A DNA stretch of 64,000 bases from an uncultured Bacilli bacterium (GCA_934149465.1 CAKPEZ010000004.1:36853-100852); one strand, 5' to 3'; shown: positions 28,459 through 37,147, numbered from the stretch's first letter. The notes: generated from the letters alone by a model not told the origin. Numbers and translations: made by a program.

Positions 28459-28485
28459 GACAAAAAAATAAAAGTATGTTAAAAT
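28457..28485 (+). promoter_or_regulatory. promoter for the 28514 gene
   Basis: TTGACA (28457-28462), 17-base spacer, TAAAAT (28480-28485). Its start point near 28492 lies downstream of the ATG at 28487, which supports the later start at 28514. Confidence 0.85.
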
Positions 28486-28513
28486 AATGGCCATCCATAA
28501 GGGGGAATTAGTT

Positions 28514-30022
28514 ATGAAATTATTTTATGGTTCAAAACAATTATTCATTAGAACGTACAAAGAAGAAAACGCTAATAGATATTATATTGGAGTTTTCGAT
28601 AAGAAAGGAAATTTAATTCAAAAAAGTAAAAATGCTTACAAAGATTCAACTGAAGAAGAAGATAATATTTTAGTTGCTGATATTGTAGCGCTTGCTCGTG
28701 CCTTAGAAACTAAATATCCTGAATACCAAATTGAAAGGGATATTGATGAGACTCCATTTAGAGTTAATAGAAGCGCTAAGAAAGAAGAAGAAGCTAATAG
28801 AGAAAATGAAGAAATGCTTGAACAAAATTTAGAAGATAATCCTGAATATGTTGAAAACGAGAAAAAAGCTAAATTACAAAGAAGAAAAATAAGTGGTATA
28901 GCAATTGGACTTGCTGCTATTATAGGTTTATCTTCAGGAGCTTATGCAATTGGTTATAGAATTGGTAAGAGAACTTCTAATAAAACTGAAAAGAATGTTA
29001 CTGAATTATCAAGTGTTTTAGAGTCTCCTCTACCATCAGCTACTCCACTTCCAACTGTTACAATAACACCAGAAGCTACTATGGAAGTAACTCCTAGTCC
29101 ATCAGCTGAAATAACTCAAACTCCTACATATACCGTAGAAGAAAAAATTGCATTTATTAATGAAAATGTAGATGCTTTTCTTGAAAAATATAATGCTATA
29201 ACAGGACGTAAGATAGATTATAATCAAGCTTTATTACAATTAGCATATATTAATGGATTAAATCAATCTCAAGTACAATTTGATACTAACGATTATATTT
29301 TAGATTTTCTAACTGATTACGGTGCATATTGGGATGCTATGACTACTCAAACTAAAAATAATATTGCCGTTAATGTAGTAGATACTAAAACTGATGAAAT
29401 TTTAAAATATGAAGATGTTGAATGGGATAAATTAACAGATGCAGAAAAAGAATGTATGTTAGAAAAATTTAAACCTATCCCATTAAAAGGAGAAAATCCT
29501 TTTGCTAATGGTGAGTTATATGGACAATATATTTTAGATGCAGAAGATCAAAATGCTTATAATGAACTTGCTTCTCAAATTGAAGATGTAGTTACTTATG
29601 CTTATGAAGGAAAAACTGCAGAAGCAGTAGCATCTTCATATAAAGTAAATAGATATGCTGCTGAAAGATATGTTTATGATAATAATCCAGATATTGATTT
29701 TAATTATCAAAATTTATCTGAATGTACTAAACTTATGAATAGAGTTATGATTGCTCATGTTACTCATTTCTTACCTGAAAAAACAGAATTTGAAATAGAT
29801 ACATTAGCAGGAAAAACTACTATGATTAACTATGATCATAAAAAAGAAATGGCTTCCTTTGATGAAAATGCAATGGGTTATACTTTAACTAATAATCTTC
29901 ATTATGATAATGACTATTATTATCAATGGCTTACAATTACTGAAACAAGAAAAACTCTAGAAGAAGCTGAAAATTGCATTTTACCAACTGAGACTCCAAA
30001 AGTAAAAACAAGAAGAAGATAG
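28514..30022 (+). CDS. unknown single-pass membrane protein with large extracytoplasmic domain
   Basis: 502 residues, not recognised. N-terminal cytoplasmic domain (about 1-85) of mixed strands, an acidic linker (about 90-120), one membrane helix (about 126-148) followed by positive residues, a Pro/Thr/Ser-rich stalk (about 170-205) and a largely helical outer domain (about 207-490) rich in Asp, Asn and Tyr, ending in a basic R-R-R. No catalytic motif seen. GGGGGA precedes the chosen ATG. It has its own strong promoter and terminator. A wall-spanning or sensor-like role is conceivable but not shown. Confidence 0.85.
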   Translation: MKLFYGSKQLFIRTYKEENANRYYIGVFDKKGNLIQKSKNAYKDSTEEEDNILVADIVALARALETKYPEYQIERDIDETPFRVNRSAKKEEEANRENEEMLEQNLEDNPEYVENEKKAKLQRRKISGIAIGLAAIIGLSSGAYAIGYRIGKRTSNKTEKNVTELSSVLESPLPSATPLPTVTITPEATMEVTPSPSAEITQTPTYTVEEKIAFINENVDAFLEKYNAITGRKIDYNQALLQLAYINGLNQSQVQFDTNDYILDFLTDYGAYWDAMTTQTKNNIAVNVVDTKTDEILKYEDVEWDKLTDAEKECMLEKFKPIPLKGENPFANGELYGQYILDAEDQNAYNELASQIEDVVTYAYEGKTAEAVASSYKVNRYAAERYVYDNNPDIDFNYQNLSECTKLMNRVMIAHVTHFLPEKTEFEIDTLAGKTTMINYDHKKEMASFDENAMGYTLTNNLHYDNDYYYQWLTITETRKTLEEAENCILPTETPKVKTRRR

Positions 30023-30031
30023 AAAATCATT

Positions 30032-30062
30032 GACATTAGATGTAAAATCTAATGTCTTTTTG
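30032..30062 (+). terminator. terminator after the 28514 gene
   Basis: Perfect 10-bp stem GACATTAGAT (30032-30041) with ATCTAATGTC (30047-30056), then T5. Confidence 0.9.
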
Positions 30063-30063
30063 T

Positions 30064-30092
30064 TTGACTTTAATAACTTTTTTGGATAAGAT
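30064..30092 (+). promoter_or_regulatory. fba-murA promoter
   Basis: TTGACT (30064-30069), 17-base spacer, TAAGAT (30087-30092). Confidence 0.7.
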
Positions 30093-30107
30093 TAAGTTGG
30101 TGATAAT

Positions 30108-30950
30108 ATGTTAGTTAATAGTAAAAATATCCTTTTAAAAGCTAAAAAAGAAAAGTATGCGGTCGCACATTTTAATATTAATAATCTGGAATGGACTAGA
30201 TATATTTTAGAGGAAACTAATCTTCTTAATGTGCCAGTTATTCTTGGAGTAAGTGAAGGCGCTATAAAATATATGGGCGGTGTTAATATCGTATCTTCTA
30301 TGGTAAAAGCTATGATTAGTGATTTAAATATTACTAATGATGTTGTTCTCCATCTTGATCATGGTTCATCTTTTGAAATGTGTAAGAAGTGCATAGATGC
30401 AGGCTTTACTTCAGTTATGATCGATGCTTCAAGATTACCATTGGAAGAGAATATAAGAATAACTAAAGAAGTTGTTAATTATGCCCATAAATATAATGTT
30501 ACTGTAGAAGGAGAAATTGGTGAAATTGGTGGAGCAGAAGATGGTTTAGAGGGAAAAAATTATAACGCCAAAAAAGAAGATGTTATTTATTATGTTAATG
30601 AAACCAATCTTGATAGCGTTGCACCTGCTTTAGGAAGTGTTCATGGATTATATAAAGGACTACCTAAATTAGATTATGAGACTATGAAAGATATTAATAA
30701 TTCTATTTCTATACCATTAGTACTTCATGGAGGAACTGGTATTTTAGATGAACAAATAAAAAAATCTATTTCTTGTGGTATTGCTAAAATAAATATAAAT
30801 ACTGAATTACAAATAGCTTGGTCAGATGCGGTAAAAAAATATATAAAAGATAATCCTAATATATATGATCCTCGTAAAATTATATCTTCTGGCGAGTCTA
30901 ATATTAAAAAACATATAAAAGATAAGATTAGTTTACTTATGAACATATAA
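30108..30950 (+). CDS. fba: class II fructose-1,6-bisphosphate aldolase
   Basis: Zinc-dependent aldolase of glycolysis, 280 residues. Family motifs: A-H-F-N-I-N-N near the start, H-L-D-H-G (zinc ligand region, about 82-86), V-E-G-E-I-G, G-S-V-H-G (zinc His) and L-H-G-G-T-G-I. First gene of a fba-murA-SGNH series that in Bacillus continues with rho and rpmE. Confidence 0.95.
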   Translation: MLVNSKNILLKAKKEKYAVAHFNINNLEWTRYILEETNLLNVPVILGVSEGAIKYMGGVNIVSSMVKAMISDLNITNDVVLHLDHGSSFEMCKKCIDAGFTSVMIDASRLPLEENIRITKEVVNYAHKYNVTVEGEIGEIGGAEDGLEGKNYNAKKEDVIYYVNETNLDSVAPALGSVHGLYKGLPKLDYETMKDINNSISIPLVLHGGTGILDEQIKKSISCGIAKININTELQIAWSDAVKKYIKDNPNIYDPRKIISSGESNIKKHIKDKISLLMNI

Positions 30951-30969
30951 TATAAGAGGAGGAAACTTT

Positions 30970-32220
30970 ATGTCAAAAATACAAATTGAAGGAGGTCACT
31001 ACTTAACAGGTGAAATAAATATAAGTGCTGCTAAAAATGGAGCAGTTGCTCTTATTCCGGCAGCAATACTTTGTGATGAAGAAGTAACTATTAGTAATCT
31101 TCCTGATATAAGCGATATAGATTCATTAAAAGAAATTTTAACTTTTTTAAATGCCAAAATTGATTGCAATAACGATATGATTAAGATTGATTCTTCTAAT
31201 TTAAATAATCAAGATATTCCTTTAGAATTATCTCAAAAATTAAGAGCATCTTATTATTTTATGGGTTCTTTATTAGGAAAATTCCATAAAGTAAAAATGT
31301 ATTTTCCAGGAGGATGCTCGATCGGAACTAGACCAATTAACCTTCATTTGAAAGGCTTTGAAGCATTAGGTGCTAAAATAACAGAAGAAGATAACAATTA
31401 TTTAATAGAAGCCTCAAAATTAAAAGGAAATAAAATATATTTAGATATTCCAAGTGTAGGCGCTACTATTAATATAATGCTAGCAGCAGTAAAAGCAGAA
31501 GGAGAAACTGTTATCGAAAATGCAGCCAAAGAACCAGAAATAGTAAATGTAGCAACATTCTTAAATAGTATGGGTGCTAAAATAACCGGTGCTGGAACAA
31601 GTATAATCAAAATCAAGGGAGTTAAACATCTTCATAAGGCATTTCATGAAGTAATACCAGATCGAATTGAAGCAGGAACTTATTTGGTAATAGGAGCATT
31701 ATTAGGAAAAAATTTAACAATAAAAAATATCATTCCTGATCATCTTATATCTCTTATATCAAAGTTAAAAGAATCTGGCGTAAAAATGGATGTTGGAGCA
31801 GATTATGTATTTTTTAAAGAGCCAGGTCATTATCAATCAATTAACATAAAAACTCAGGTATATCCTGGATTTCCAACAGATCTTCAGCAAATCTTAATAC
31901 CGTTTTTAACTCAGTGTGAAGGAATAAGTAACGTTTATGAAACAATATACGAAAATAGATTTCAAAATATCCCTGATACTAAATCTATGGGAGCAGATAT
32001 TATCGTAAAAGATAATCATCATGCTATTGTTAAAGGTATAACTCCCCTATTTGGTAATAATGTAAATGCTACTGATTTGCGCGGTGGAATGTCAATGGTA
32101 GTTTGTGCTTTAATCGCAGAAGGAGTTACAACAATAGATAAGATAGAACATATATTAAGAGGCTATGATCATGTTGTCGAAAAACTACAAAAAGTTGGTG
32201 CTAAAATAGAATTAATTTAA
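30970..32220 (+). CDS. murA: UDP-N-acetylglucosamine 1-carboxyvinyltransferase
   Basis: First committed step of peptidoglycan synthesis. 416 residues, EPSP-synthase fold. Substrate loop G-G-C-S-I-G-T-R-P-I carries the catalytic Cys (fosfomycin target). N-terminal A-A-K-N-G-A, and C-terminal A-T-D-L-R-G-G near residue 370. GAGGAGG precedes the ATG. The position next to fba corresponds to the murZ/murAB locus of Bacillus. A second paralogue, if any, is outside the window. Confidence 0.95.
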   Translation: MSKIQIEGGHYLTGEINISAAKNGAVALIPAAILCDEEVTISNLPDISDIDSLKEILTFLNAKIDCNNDMIKIDSSNLNNQDIPLELSQKLRASYYFMGSLLGKFHKVKMYFPGGCSIGTRPINLHLKGFEALGAKITEEDNNYLIEASKLKGNKIYLDIPSVGATINIMLAAVKAEGETVIENAAKEPEIVNVATFLNSMGAKITGAGTSIIKIKGVKHLHKAFHEVIPDRIEAGTYLVIGALLGKNLTIKNIIPDHLISLISKLKESGVKMDVGADYVFFKEPGHYQSINIKTQVYPGFPTDLQQILIPFLTQCEGISNVYETIYENRFQNIPDTKSMGADIIVKDNHHAIVKGITPLFGNNVNATDLRGGMSMVVCALIAEGVTTIDKIEHILRGYDHVVEKLQKVGAKIELI

Positions 32221-32247
32221 ATATAATAATACCATAAGAGGTGTCTT

Positions 32248-32922
32248 ATGAAAAAAATTATCTTTATTTTAATTCTTTTTCTTTCTTGTTTTTTAATATA
32301 TATTAATACTAATAATAAGAAGATTTATTATTTAAATATTGGTGACAGAATTTCTTTTGATAATAAGGATAATGTTTATGGATATTCTTATCATATAAAA
32401 AATTATTTATCTAGTAAAAAGAAACTTGCTGGTTATAATGATTATTTTACTAATGAAGATTATCGTATTACTGATCTTATCTCTTTAATTAAAGAAAATA
32501 AAATGACTGATTCTAAAAAAAGTCCTAATACAATTAATCAACTTTTAAAAAAGTCTAATTTACTAACTATTTCTATTGGGACTAACGAATTATATTATAA
32601 ACTTTCTTATAAAAACGGAGATATATATACTTATATAGATGAAATGATGTTAGAATATGAAGAATTATTAAAACTAGTCGCACAGTATCAGCCTAAAAAA
32701 ATATATATACTTGGATTTTATAATGTTACTAATAAAAGCCAAGATATTTTTGCATATGCTAATTATAAATTATATTATTTAGCTAAAAAGTATGAAATGG
32801 AATTTATTAATTTACAAAAAATATTAAAAAGAAATACTGCCTATTTAGATTTTTCTAATAATTATGGCTTAAATAATGAAGAATATCGAAAAATATCACA
32901 AATAATTATTGATCAACTTTAA
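32248..32922 (+). CDS. SGNH/GDSL-like hydrolase family protein, degenerate catalytic motifs
   Basis: 224 residues with an N-terminal signal/anchor (about 3-20) then an SGNH-like fold outside the membrane. Block I reads I-G-D-R-I-S (31-36) instead of G-D-S, and the G-x-N-D block reads G-T-N-E (111-114). The usual C-terminal D-x-x-H is replaced by L-N-N-E-E-Y. The nucleophile Ser and catalytic His are therefore missing or shifted, suggesting a non-catalytic or altered enzyme. It occupies the place where rho sits in Bacillus. Confidence 0.75.
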   Translation: MKKIIFILILFLSCFLIYINTNNKKIYYLNIGDRISFDNKDNVYGYSYHIKNYLSSKKKLAGYNDYFTNEDYRITDLISLIKENKMTDSKKSPNTINQLLKKSNLLTISIGTNELYYKLSYKNGDIYTYIDEMMLEYEELLKLVAQYQPKKIYILGFYNVTNKSQDIFAYANYKLYYLAKKYEMEFINLQKILKRNTAYLDFSNNYGLNNEEYRKISQIIIDQL

Positions 32923-32937
32923 AAAAACTGATATAAT
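32909..32937 (+). promoter_or_regulatory. rpmE promoter
   Basis: TTGATC (32909-32914), 17-base spacer, TATAAT (32932-32937) with an extended TG. It lies across the end of the SGNH gene. The leader contains a small hairpin, ATGACT/AGTCAT, at about 32957-32974, just before the ribosome binding site. Confidence 0.75.
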
Positions 32938-32992
32938 ACTGATCGTAATTTATATCTATGACTTTTTTAGTCATGGCGGAAGGAGAATTGAA

Positions 32993-33211
32993 ATGAAAAA
33001 GGGAATCCATCCTAAAGAAACACTTACAAAGTTTGTATGTTCTTGTGGTAATGTTATTGAAGCGTATTCAACTAAGGGTACAGATACTTATCCAATTGAA
33101 GTATGTTCTGAATGCCATCCTTTCTATACTGGAAAGCAAACTATGGCTGCTAGAAAAGGAAATGTTGACAAATTTAATAAGAAGTATGGCTTTACATCAA
33201 AAGAAGCTTAA
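32993..33211 (+). CDS. rpmE: 50S ribosomal protein L31, zinc-binding type
   Basis: 72 residues starting M-K-K-G-I-H-P at 32993, behind AAGGAGA. Four cysteines (C16, C18, C38, C41) mark the zinc-containing L31 form. H-P-F-Y-T-G-K is the family signature. A rightward extension to 32909 would enter the promoter and is rejected. Confidence 0.96.
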   Translation: MKKGIHPKETLTKFVCSCGNVIEAYSTKGTDTYPIEVCSECHPFYTGKQTMAARKGNVDKFNKKYGFTSKEA

Positions 33212-33226
33212 ATACTTCTTTTTTAT
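33199..33226 (+). terminator. rpmE terminator
   Basis: AAGAAG (33201-33206) pairs with CTTCTT (33215-33220), then a T run. Confidence 0.75.
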
Positions 33227-33274
33227 TTACAATACTATTAATTTTGATATAATAAAGAAAAGGAAGTGATCCTA

Positions 33275-33517
33275 GTGAAAAATAAAAATATTTTAATATA
33301 TATACTAGATATCTTAGTTATTATTTGTGCTCTATTAGGAATATTTAATGTTTTTCCTAAAGAAATAATTTTTTCTATTGGTCTTTTTTTAATTGGAATT
33401 ACTTTTTTAATAAGAATGTTAGAAGTAAAAGGAAAAGATAAAAAAGAATTAAGAAAATATTTATTTGGTATTATATTTATTGTAATAATAATTTTATTAA
33501 ATTTATTTATTAAATAG
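33275..33517 (+). CDS. small membrane protein of unknown function
   Basis: About 80 residues with three hydrophobic segments (about 5-22, 27-45 and 60-79) separated by a Lys-rich loop. GTG start at 33275, ten bases after AAGGA; a GTG three codons upstream is closer to that site than usual. Upstream lies TTTACA-16-TATAAT. Nine bases before rpiB, so likely co-transcribed with it. No family recognised. Confidence 0.6.
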   Translation: MKNKNILIYILDILVIICALLGIFNVFPKEIIFSIGLFLIGITFLIRMLEVKGKDKKELRKYLFGIIFIVIIILLNLFIK

Positions 33518-33525
33518 GAGAAAAT

Positions 33526-33969
33526 ATGAATATAGGTATTACAAATGATCATCATGGAGTGATCTTAAAAGAATATTTGACAAAAAAATTACAAGAAGAG
33601 GGTTATAATGTAATAAACTTAGGAACGAATAGTTCTGAAAGTGTAGATTACCCTATTTATGCTCATAAACTTGGAAGAGCAATTCAAACCAAAAAAATAT
33701 CATATGGAATTGCTATTTGTGGAACTGGAATTGGAATGTGTATTGCACTTAACAAAATGAAAAATGTTTATTGTGCTAAAGTTAGTTCTAAAGAAGAAGC
33801 TATTTTAGCAAAAGAACATAATAATGCTAACGCAATTAGTATAAGTAGTAATCTTGAAAAAGAAGAAGCTTATATAATTGTAAAATCTTTTCTTGAAGCT
33901 ATTTTTTCAAATGAAGAAAGACATTTAAGAAGAGTAAATATTATTAAGGAATACGAAATAAATGGTTAA
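33526..33969 (+). CDS. rpiB: ribose-5-phosphate isomerase B
   Basis: Interconverts ribose-5-P and ribulose-5-P, or acts on a related sugar phosphate (RpiB/LacAB family). 147 residues: D-H-H-G at 8-11, D-Y-P-x-Y-A-H, the catalytic Cys in A-I-C-G-T-G-I-G, and E-H-N-N-A-N. Overlaps the DUF1146 gene by eight bases. Confidence 0.93.
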   Translation: MNIGITNDHHGVILKEYLTKKLQEEGYNVINLGTNSSESVDYPIYAHKLGRAIQTKKISYGIAICGTGIGMCIALNKMKNVYCAKVSSKEEAILAKEHNNANAISISSNLEKEEAYIIVKSFLEAIFSNEERHLRRVNIIKEYEING

Positions 33970-34153
33970 ATGGTCTTTGTATATAATTGTTTTGCCATTT
34001 ATAGTATGGCTACTTGATAGCGTTCAGCTAAATGCTTTCTTTAAAAAAAATAGAGTTTTACAAGCTAGATTTTTTTATATCGTAATAGTATTTATTTTAT
34101 CGTATTTACTAGTTAATTTTATTTATGATTTTATAGGAGTAATTAATTTATAG
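33962..34153 (+). CDS. DUF1146 family membrane protein (YwzB-like)
   Basis: 63 residues, two membrane helices (about 5-23 and 37-57) with a basic loop containing Q-A-R. Matches the DUF1146 family, whose Bacillus member lies near spoIID. Function unknown. The ATG overlaps the end of rpiB, and spoIID follows by 11 bases. Confidence 0.75.
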   Translation: MVKWSLYIIVLPFIVWLLDSVQLNAFFKKNRVLQARFFYIVIVFILSYLLVNFIYDFIGVINL

Positions 34154-34164
34154 GAGAAGAAGAT

Positions 34165-35085
34165 ATGAGAAAACTTATTATCTTGTCGGCTGTAATTATA
34201 TTAGTTCCTTTTTTTATTATCGCTTTTTTTGATCATTTAGAAATAAAAGAGATAAAACTTAATTATATTACCAATGAAGTTGTAAGAATTAAAAGAGAAG
34301 ATACTGGTAATATAGATAAAGTTTATTTAGAAGAATATGTAGTTGGAGTATTAGCAGGAGAAATGCCAATATATTTTGAAGAAGAAGCTTTAAAAGCTCA
34401 AGCAGTAGCGGCTCGAACGTATGTGTTAAAAAGAATGGAATATAATAAAGATAAAGACTATGATGTAGTAGATTCTACAATTAATCAAGTTTATTTAGAT
34501 AATGAATATTTAAAAAAAGCTTGGGGTAAAAAATATCTTCAAAATATAAATAAACTTCGAAAAGTGGTTAATGCTACTTTAGGAGAATATTTAACGTACA
34601 ATGAAAAGATAATAGATGCTTTATTTTTTTCTACAAGTAATGGTTATACTGAAGACAGTGCGCTTGTTTTTGGGTTTGATGCCGATTATCTAAAAAGTGT
34701 ATCTTCATATTGGGATAAAGATACATCGTCAGCATATCTAACTACTACTAAAATACCTTTAAAAAAATTTTATGAAAAGTTAGAATTACCTTATTCTGAT
34801 AATTTAAAACTTGAAATATTGGAAAGAAGCCAAACTAATAGAATTAATAAACTAAAAATTAATGATCATCCTTTTACCGGAAGAGAACTTTATAATAAAT
34901 TGGGTTTACGTTCAACTGATTTTACAATGAACTTAGTAAATGAAAACGTTGTTATAAAAACAAAAGGCTATGGACATGGTGTTGGTATGAGTCAATATGG
35001 AGCGCTCGGAATGGCAAAAGAAGGATATAAATATAGAGAAATTTTAAGTTATTATTATCAAAACACGGTAATTAAAAAAATATAA
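34165..35085 (+). CDS. spoIID: stage II sporulation protein D (peptidoglycan lytic transglycosylase)
   Basis: Part of the SpoIID-SpoIIM-SpoIIP machinery that drives engulfment by degrading septal peptidoglycan. 306 residues with an N-terminal membrane anchor (5-24). The SpoIID core shows L-E-E-Y-V-V-G-V-L-A-G-E-M-P with the catalytic Glu, A-L-K-A-Q-A-V-A-A-R-T-Y, S-N-G-Y-T-E, and the final G-H-G-V-G-M-S-Q-Y-G-A. AGGAGA lies before the ATG. Followed by spoIIQ and spoIIID, as in Bacillus. Confidence 0.96.
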   Translation: MRKLIILSAVIILVPFFIIAFFDHLEIKEIKLNYITNEVVRIKREDTGNIDKVYLEEYVVGVLAGEMPIYFEEEALKAQAVAARTYVLKRMEYNKDKDYDVVDSTINQVYLDNEYLKKAWGKKYLQNINKLRKVVNATLGEYLTYNEKIIDALFFSTSNGYTEDSALVFGFDADYLKSVSSYWDKDTSSAYLTTTKIPLKKFYEKLELPYSDNLKLEILERSQTNRINKLKINDHPFTGRELYNKLGLRSTDFTMNLVNENVVIKTKGYGHGVGMSQYGALGMAKEGYKYREILSYYYQNTVIKKI

Positions 35086-35087
35086 AC

Positions 35088-35116
35088 GTATATTTATCTT
35101 TATTTAAGTTCATACT
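35088..35116 (+). promoter_or_regulatory. candidate sigmaF promoter for spoIIQ
   Basis: GTATA (35088-35092), 15-base spacer, GTTCATACT (35108-35116). The -35 is perfect and the -10 matches seven of nine positions of GGNRAYAMT. spoIIQ of Bacillus is a sigmaF gene. Confidence 0.65.
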
Positions 35117-35134
35117 TAAAATAGAGGTGAAAAT

Positions 35135-35773
35135 ATGAAAGGAAGAAAATTAAAACCATTTGTTATACCAGCTATTTATACGTTATCAGTTATCTTTTTC
35201 GCAATGAGTTTATTTTTAGTAAAAAGTATTGTAAACAATATGATGCAAACTAATGATGGTATTAGTAAATATGTTGATCAAGATATTATTAATAACAATA
35301 AATACATTCAAGTAGTTTCACAGGATAAAGTGATTTTAAAGCCATATAATAATACTAAAGTAAAAATTTATAAAAACTACTATGACTATACGGGAGCATC
35401 CGATTCACAAGAATCATCAATTATATATTATGAAAATACGTATATGCAAAATTCTGGAATAGATTATGAATGTGAAGAGACTTTTGATGTTATAGCAATT
35501 TTAGATGGAACAGTTATTAGTGTAAAAGAAGATAATATTTTAGGAAACATTGTCGAAGTAAGACATAATAACGATTTAATAAGTGTTTATCAAAGTTTAG
35601 GAACCGTTAATGTTAAAGAAAATGATAATATTATGCAAGGGCAAACTATTGGTACTAGTGGAAGCAATAACTTAAATGCTAATATTCAAAATCATCTTCA
35701 TTTTGAATTATATCATCAAGGAAAAGTGGTAAATCCTTTAAAATATTATAATTTAAATATAAAAGATCTTTAA
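35135..35773 (+). CDS. spoIIQ: stage II sporulation protein Q (LytM-like)
   Basis: Forespore membrane protein that joins SpoIIIAH across the intermembrane space. 212 residues: one membrane segment (about 9-32), then a LytM/M23 domain (about 120-205). The second zinc motif N-H-L-H-F-E-L is present, but the first H-x-x-x-D is absent; the segment reads D-Y-E-C-E-E. The metal site is therefore incomplete, as in Bacillus SpoIIQ, and it probably serves as a connector rather than an enzyme. GAGGTGA precedes the ATG. Confidence 0.9.
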   Translation: MKGRKLKPFVIPAIYTLSVIFFAMSLFLVKSIVNNMMQTNDGISKYVDQDIINNNKYIQVVSQDKVILKPYNNTKVKIYKNYYDYTGASDSQESSIIYYENTYMQNSGIDYECEETFDVIAILDGTVISVKEDNILGNIVEVRHNNDLISVYQSLGTVNVKENDNIMQGQTIGTSGSNNLNANIQNHLHFELYHQGKVVNPLKYYNLNIKDL

Positions 35774-35795
35774 GGCTATTAATAGCCTTTTTTTT
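35772..35795 (+). terminator. spoIIQ terminator
   Basis: Perfect palindrome AAGGCTATTAATAGCCTT (35772-35789) followed by T6. Confidence 0.92.
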
Positions 35796-35823
35796 CATAT
35801 CTTAATGCATTTATTCATAATAT
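35795..35823 (+). promoter_or_regulatory. candidate sigmaE promoter for spoIIID
   Basis: TCATATC (35795-35801), 14-base spacer, CATAATAT (35816-35823). This resembles the sigmaE pattern (ATATT-type -35, CATACAAT-type -10). spoIIID is sigmaE-controlled in Bacillus. Confidence 0.6.
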
Positions 35824-35838
35824 ATAGGGGTGCATACT

Positions 35839-36114
35839 ATGAATAAAAAAATAATTAAGAGAGTGCTAGAAGAAGGTAATTATATTTTAGATACTGGTAA
35901 AACAGTAAGAGAAATAGCAAAAGTATTTAAAGTAAGTAAAAGCACTGTTCATCAGGATTTAAGTGAAAGATTAAAAGAACTAGATTCAAATAAATATATA
36001 GAAGTATTAGAAATATTAAAATATCATTTACAAATAAGACATATCCGTGGAGGAGAAGCTACTAAGAAAAAATATACAAATAAAAAATGTCAATCTAAAG
36101 AAAATATCTTATAA
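35839..36114 (+). CDS. spoIIID: sporulation transcriptional regulator SpoIIID
   Basis: Mother-cell DNA-binding regulator acting after sigmaE. 91 residues with the HTH region K-T-V-R-E-I-A-K-V-F, then V-S-K-S-T-V-H-Q-D-L, and the C-terminal signature R-H-I-R-G-G-E-A-T-K-K-K-Y. The ATG at 35839 follows AGGGGTG. A GTG three codons upstream lies within that site. mbl follows 43 bases later, as in Bacillus. Confidence 0.96.
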   Translation: MNKKIIKRVLEEGNYILDTGKTVREIAKVFKVSKSTVHQDLSERLKELDSNKYIEVLEILKYHLQIRHIRGGEATKKKYTNKKCQSKENIL

Positions 36115-36157
36115 AATATTTAAAACATGGTAAAATATATATAGGATGGTGGTAATC

Positions 36158-37147
36158 ATGTTTAATAAGGATATTGGAATTGACTTAGGAACAGCCAATG
36201 TATTAATATATATAAAAGGACAAGGCATTGTTTTGAATGAGCCTAGTGTAGTAGCGATAGATTCTGAAACAAAAAGACCTCTTGCAGTTGGTAATGAAGC
36301 TCATGATATGTTAGGAAGAACTCCTGGTAAGGTAAAAGCGATAAAGCCTATGAAAGATGGAGTAATTGCTGATTTTGAGACAACTGAAATTATGTTAAAT
36401 CACTTTATTAAGAAAGTGAATGGTAAAAACTTTTTTTCAAGACCTAGAATACTAATATGTTGTCCTTCTAATATTACTCAAGTAGAAAAGAATGCGATTA
36501 AGGAATCAGCAGAAAGAATAGGCGCTAAAAAGGTTTATTTGGAAGAAGAACCTAAAGTAGCTGCTATTGGAGCTGGAATGGATATTTCTAAACCAAGCGG
36601 AAATATGGTAATAGACATTGGTGGTGGTACTACTGATATAGCTATCTTATCTCTTGGTGGTATTGTCAATAGCGCTTCTATTAGAATAGCAGGAAATGCT
36701 TTCGATAATGATATAGTAAAATACATAAAAGATAAATATAAATTACTAATTGGAGAAAGAACTGCTGAAGATATTAAGATTACTATTGGAACTGTATTTC
36801 CTGGAAATAGAGATGAAAAAATGGAAGTAAGAGGCAGAGATCTTGTTACAGGTCTTCCCCACACTATTACTTTAACTTCTGATGAAGTAGAAGAAGCGTT
36901 AAGAGAAAGTGTTTATACTATTGTTCATTGCGCTAAGGGTATTTTGGAACAAACTCCTCCAGAATTATCAGCAGATATTATTGATAAAGGAATAGTTTTA
37001 ACTGGTGGTGGCTCTATGATTGATGGTTTTAATAATCTTCTTGCTCAAGAACTAAAAGTACCAGTATTTGTCGCAGAAAGTCCACTTACTTGTGTAGCAG
37101 AGGGAACTGGAATTTTACTAGATAATATTTACTTATTAGAAAGATAA
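36158..37147 (+). CDS. mbl: MreB-family actin-like rod-shape protein Mbl
   Basis: Cytoskeletal ATPase guiding lateral wall synthesis. 329 residues with the phosphate loops D-L-G-T-A-N and D-I-G-G-G-T-T-D-I, connect motif P-S-N-I-T-Q-V-E, and adenosine motif T-G-G-G-S. Named Mbl rather than MreB because it follows spoIIID and lacks mreC/mreD neighbours. Start at 36158 after GGTGG. Ends in a bidirectional terminator. Confidence 0.93.
   Translation: MFNKDIGIDLGTANVLIYIKGQGIVLNEPSVVAIDSETKRPLAVGNEAHDMLGRTPGKVKAIKPMKDGVIADFETTEIMLNHFIKKVNGKNFFSRPRILICCPSNITQVEKNAIKESAERIGAKKVYLEEEPKVAAIGAGMDISKPSGNMVIDIGGGTTDIAILSLGGIVNSASIRIAGNAFDNDIVKYIKDKYKLLIGERTAEDIKITIGTVFPGNRDEKMEVRGRDLVTGLPHTITLTSDEVEEALRESVYTIVHCAKGILEQTPPELSADIIDKGIVLTGGGSMIDGFNNLLAQELKVPVFVAESPLTCVAEGTGILLDNIYLLER

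Noticed and set aside
33962..34153. DUF1146 frame as a spurious overlap of rpiB
   Set aside because: It has two clear membrane helices, family resemblance and conserved position before spoIID, so it was kept as a gene.
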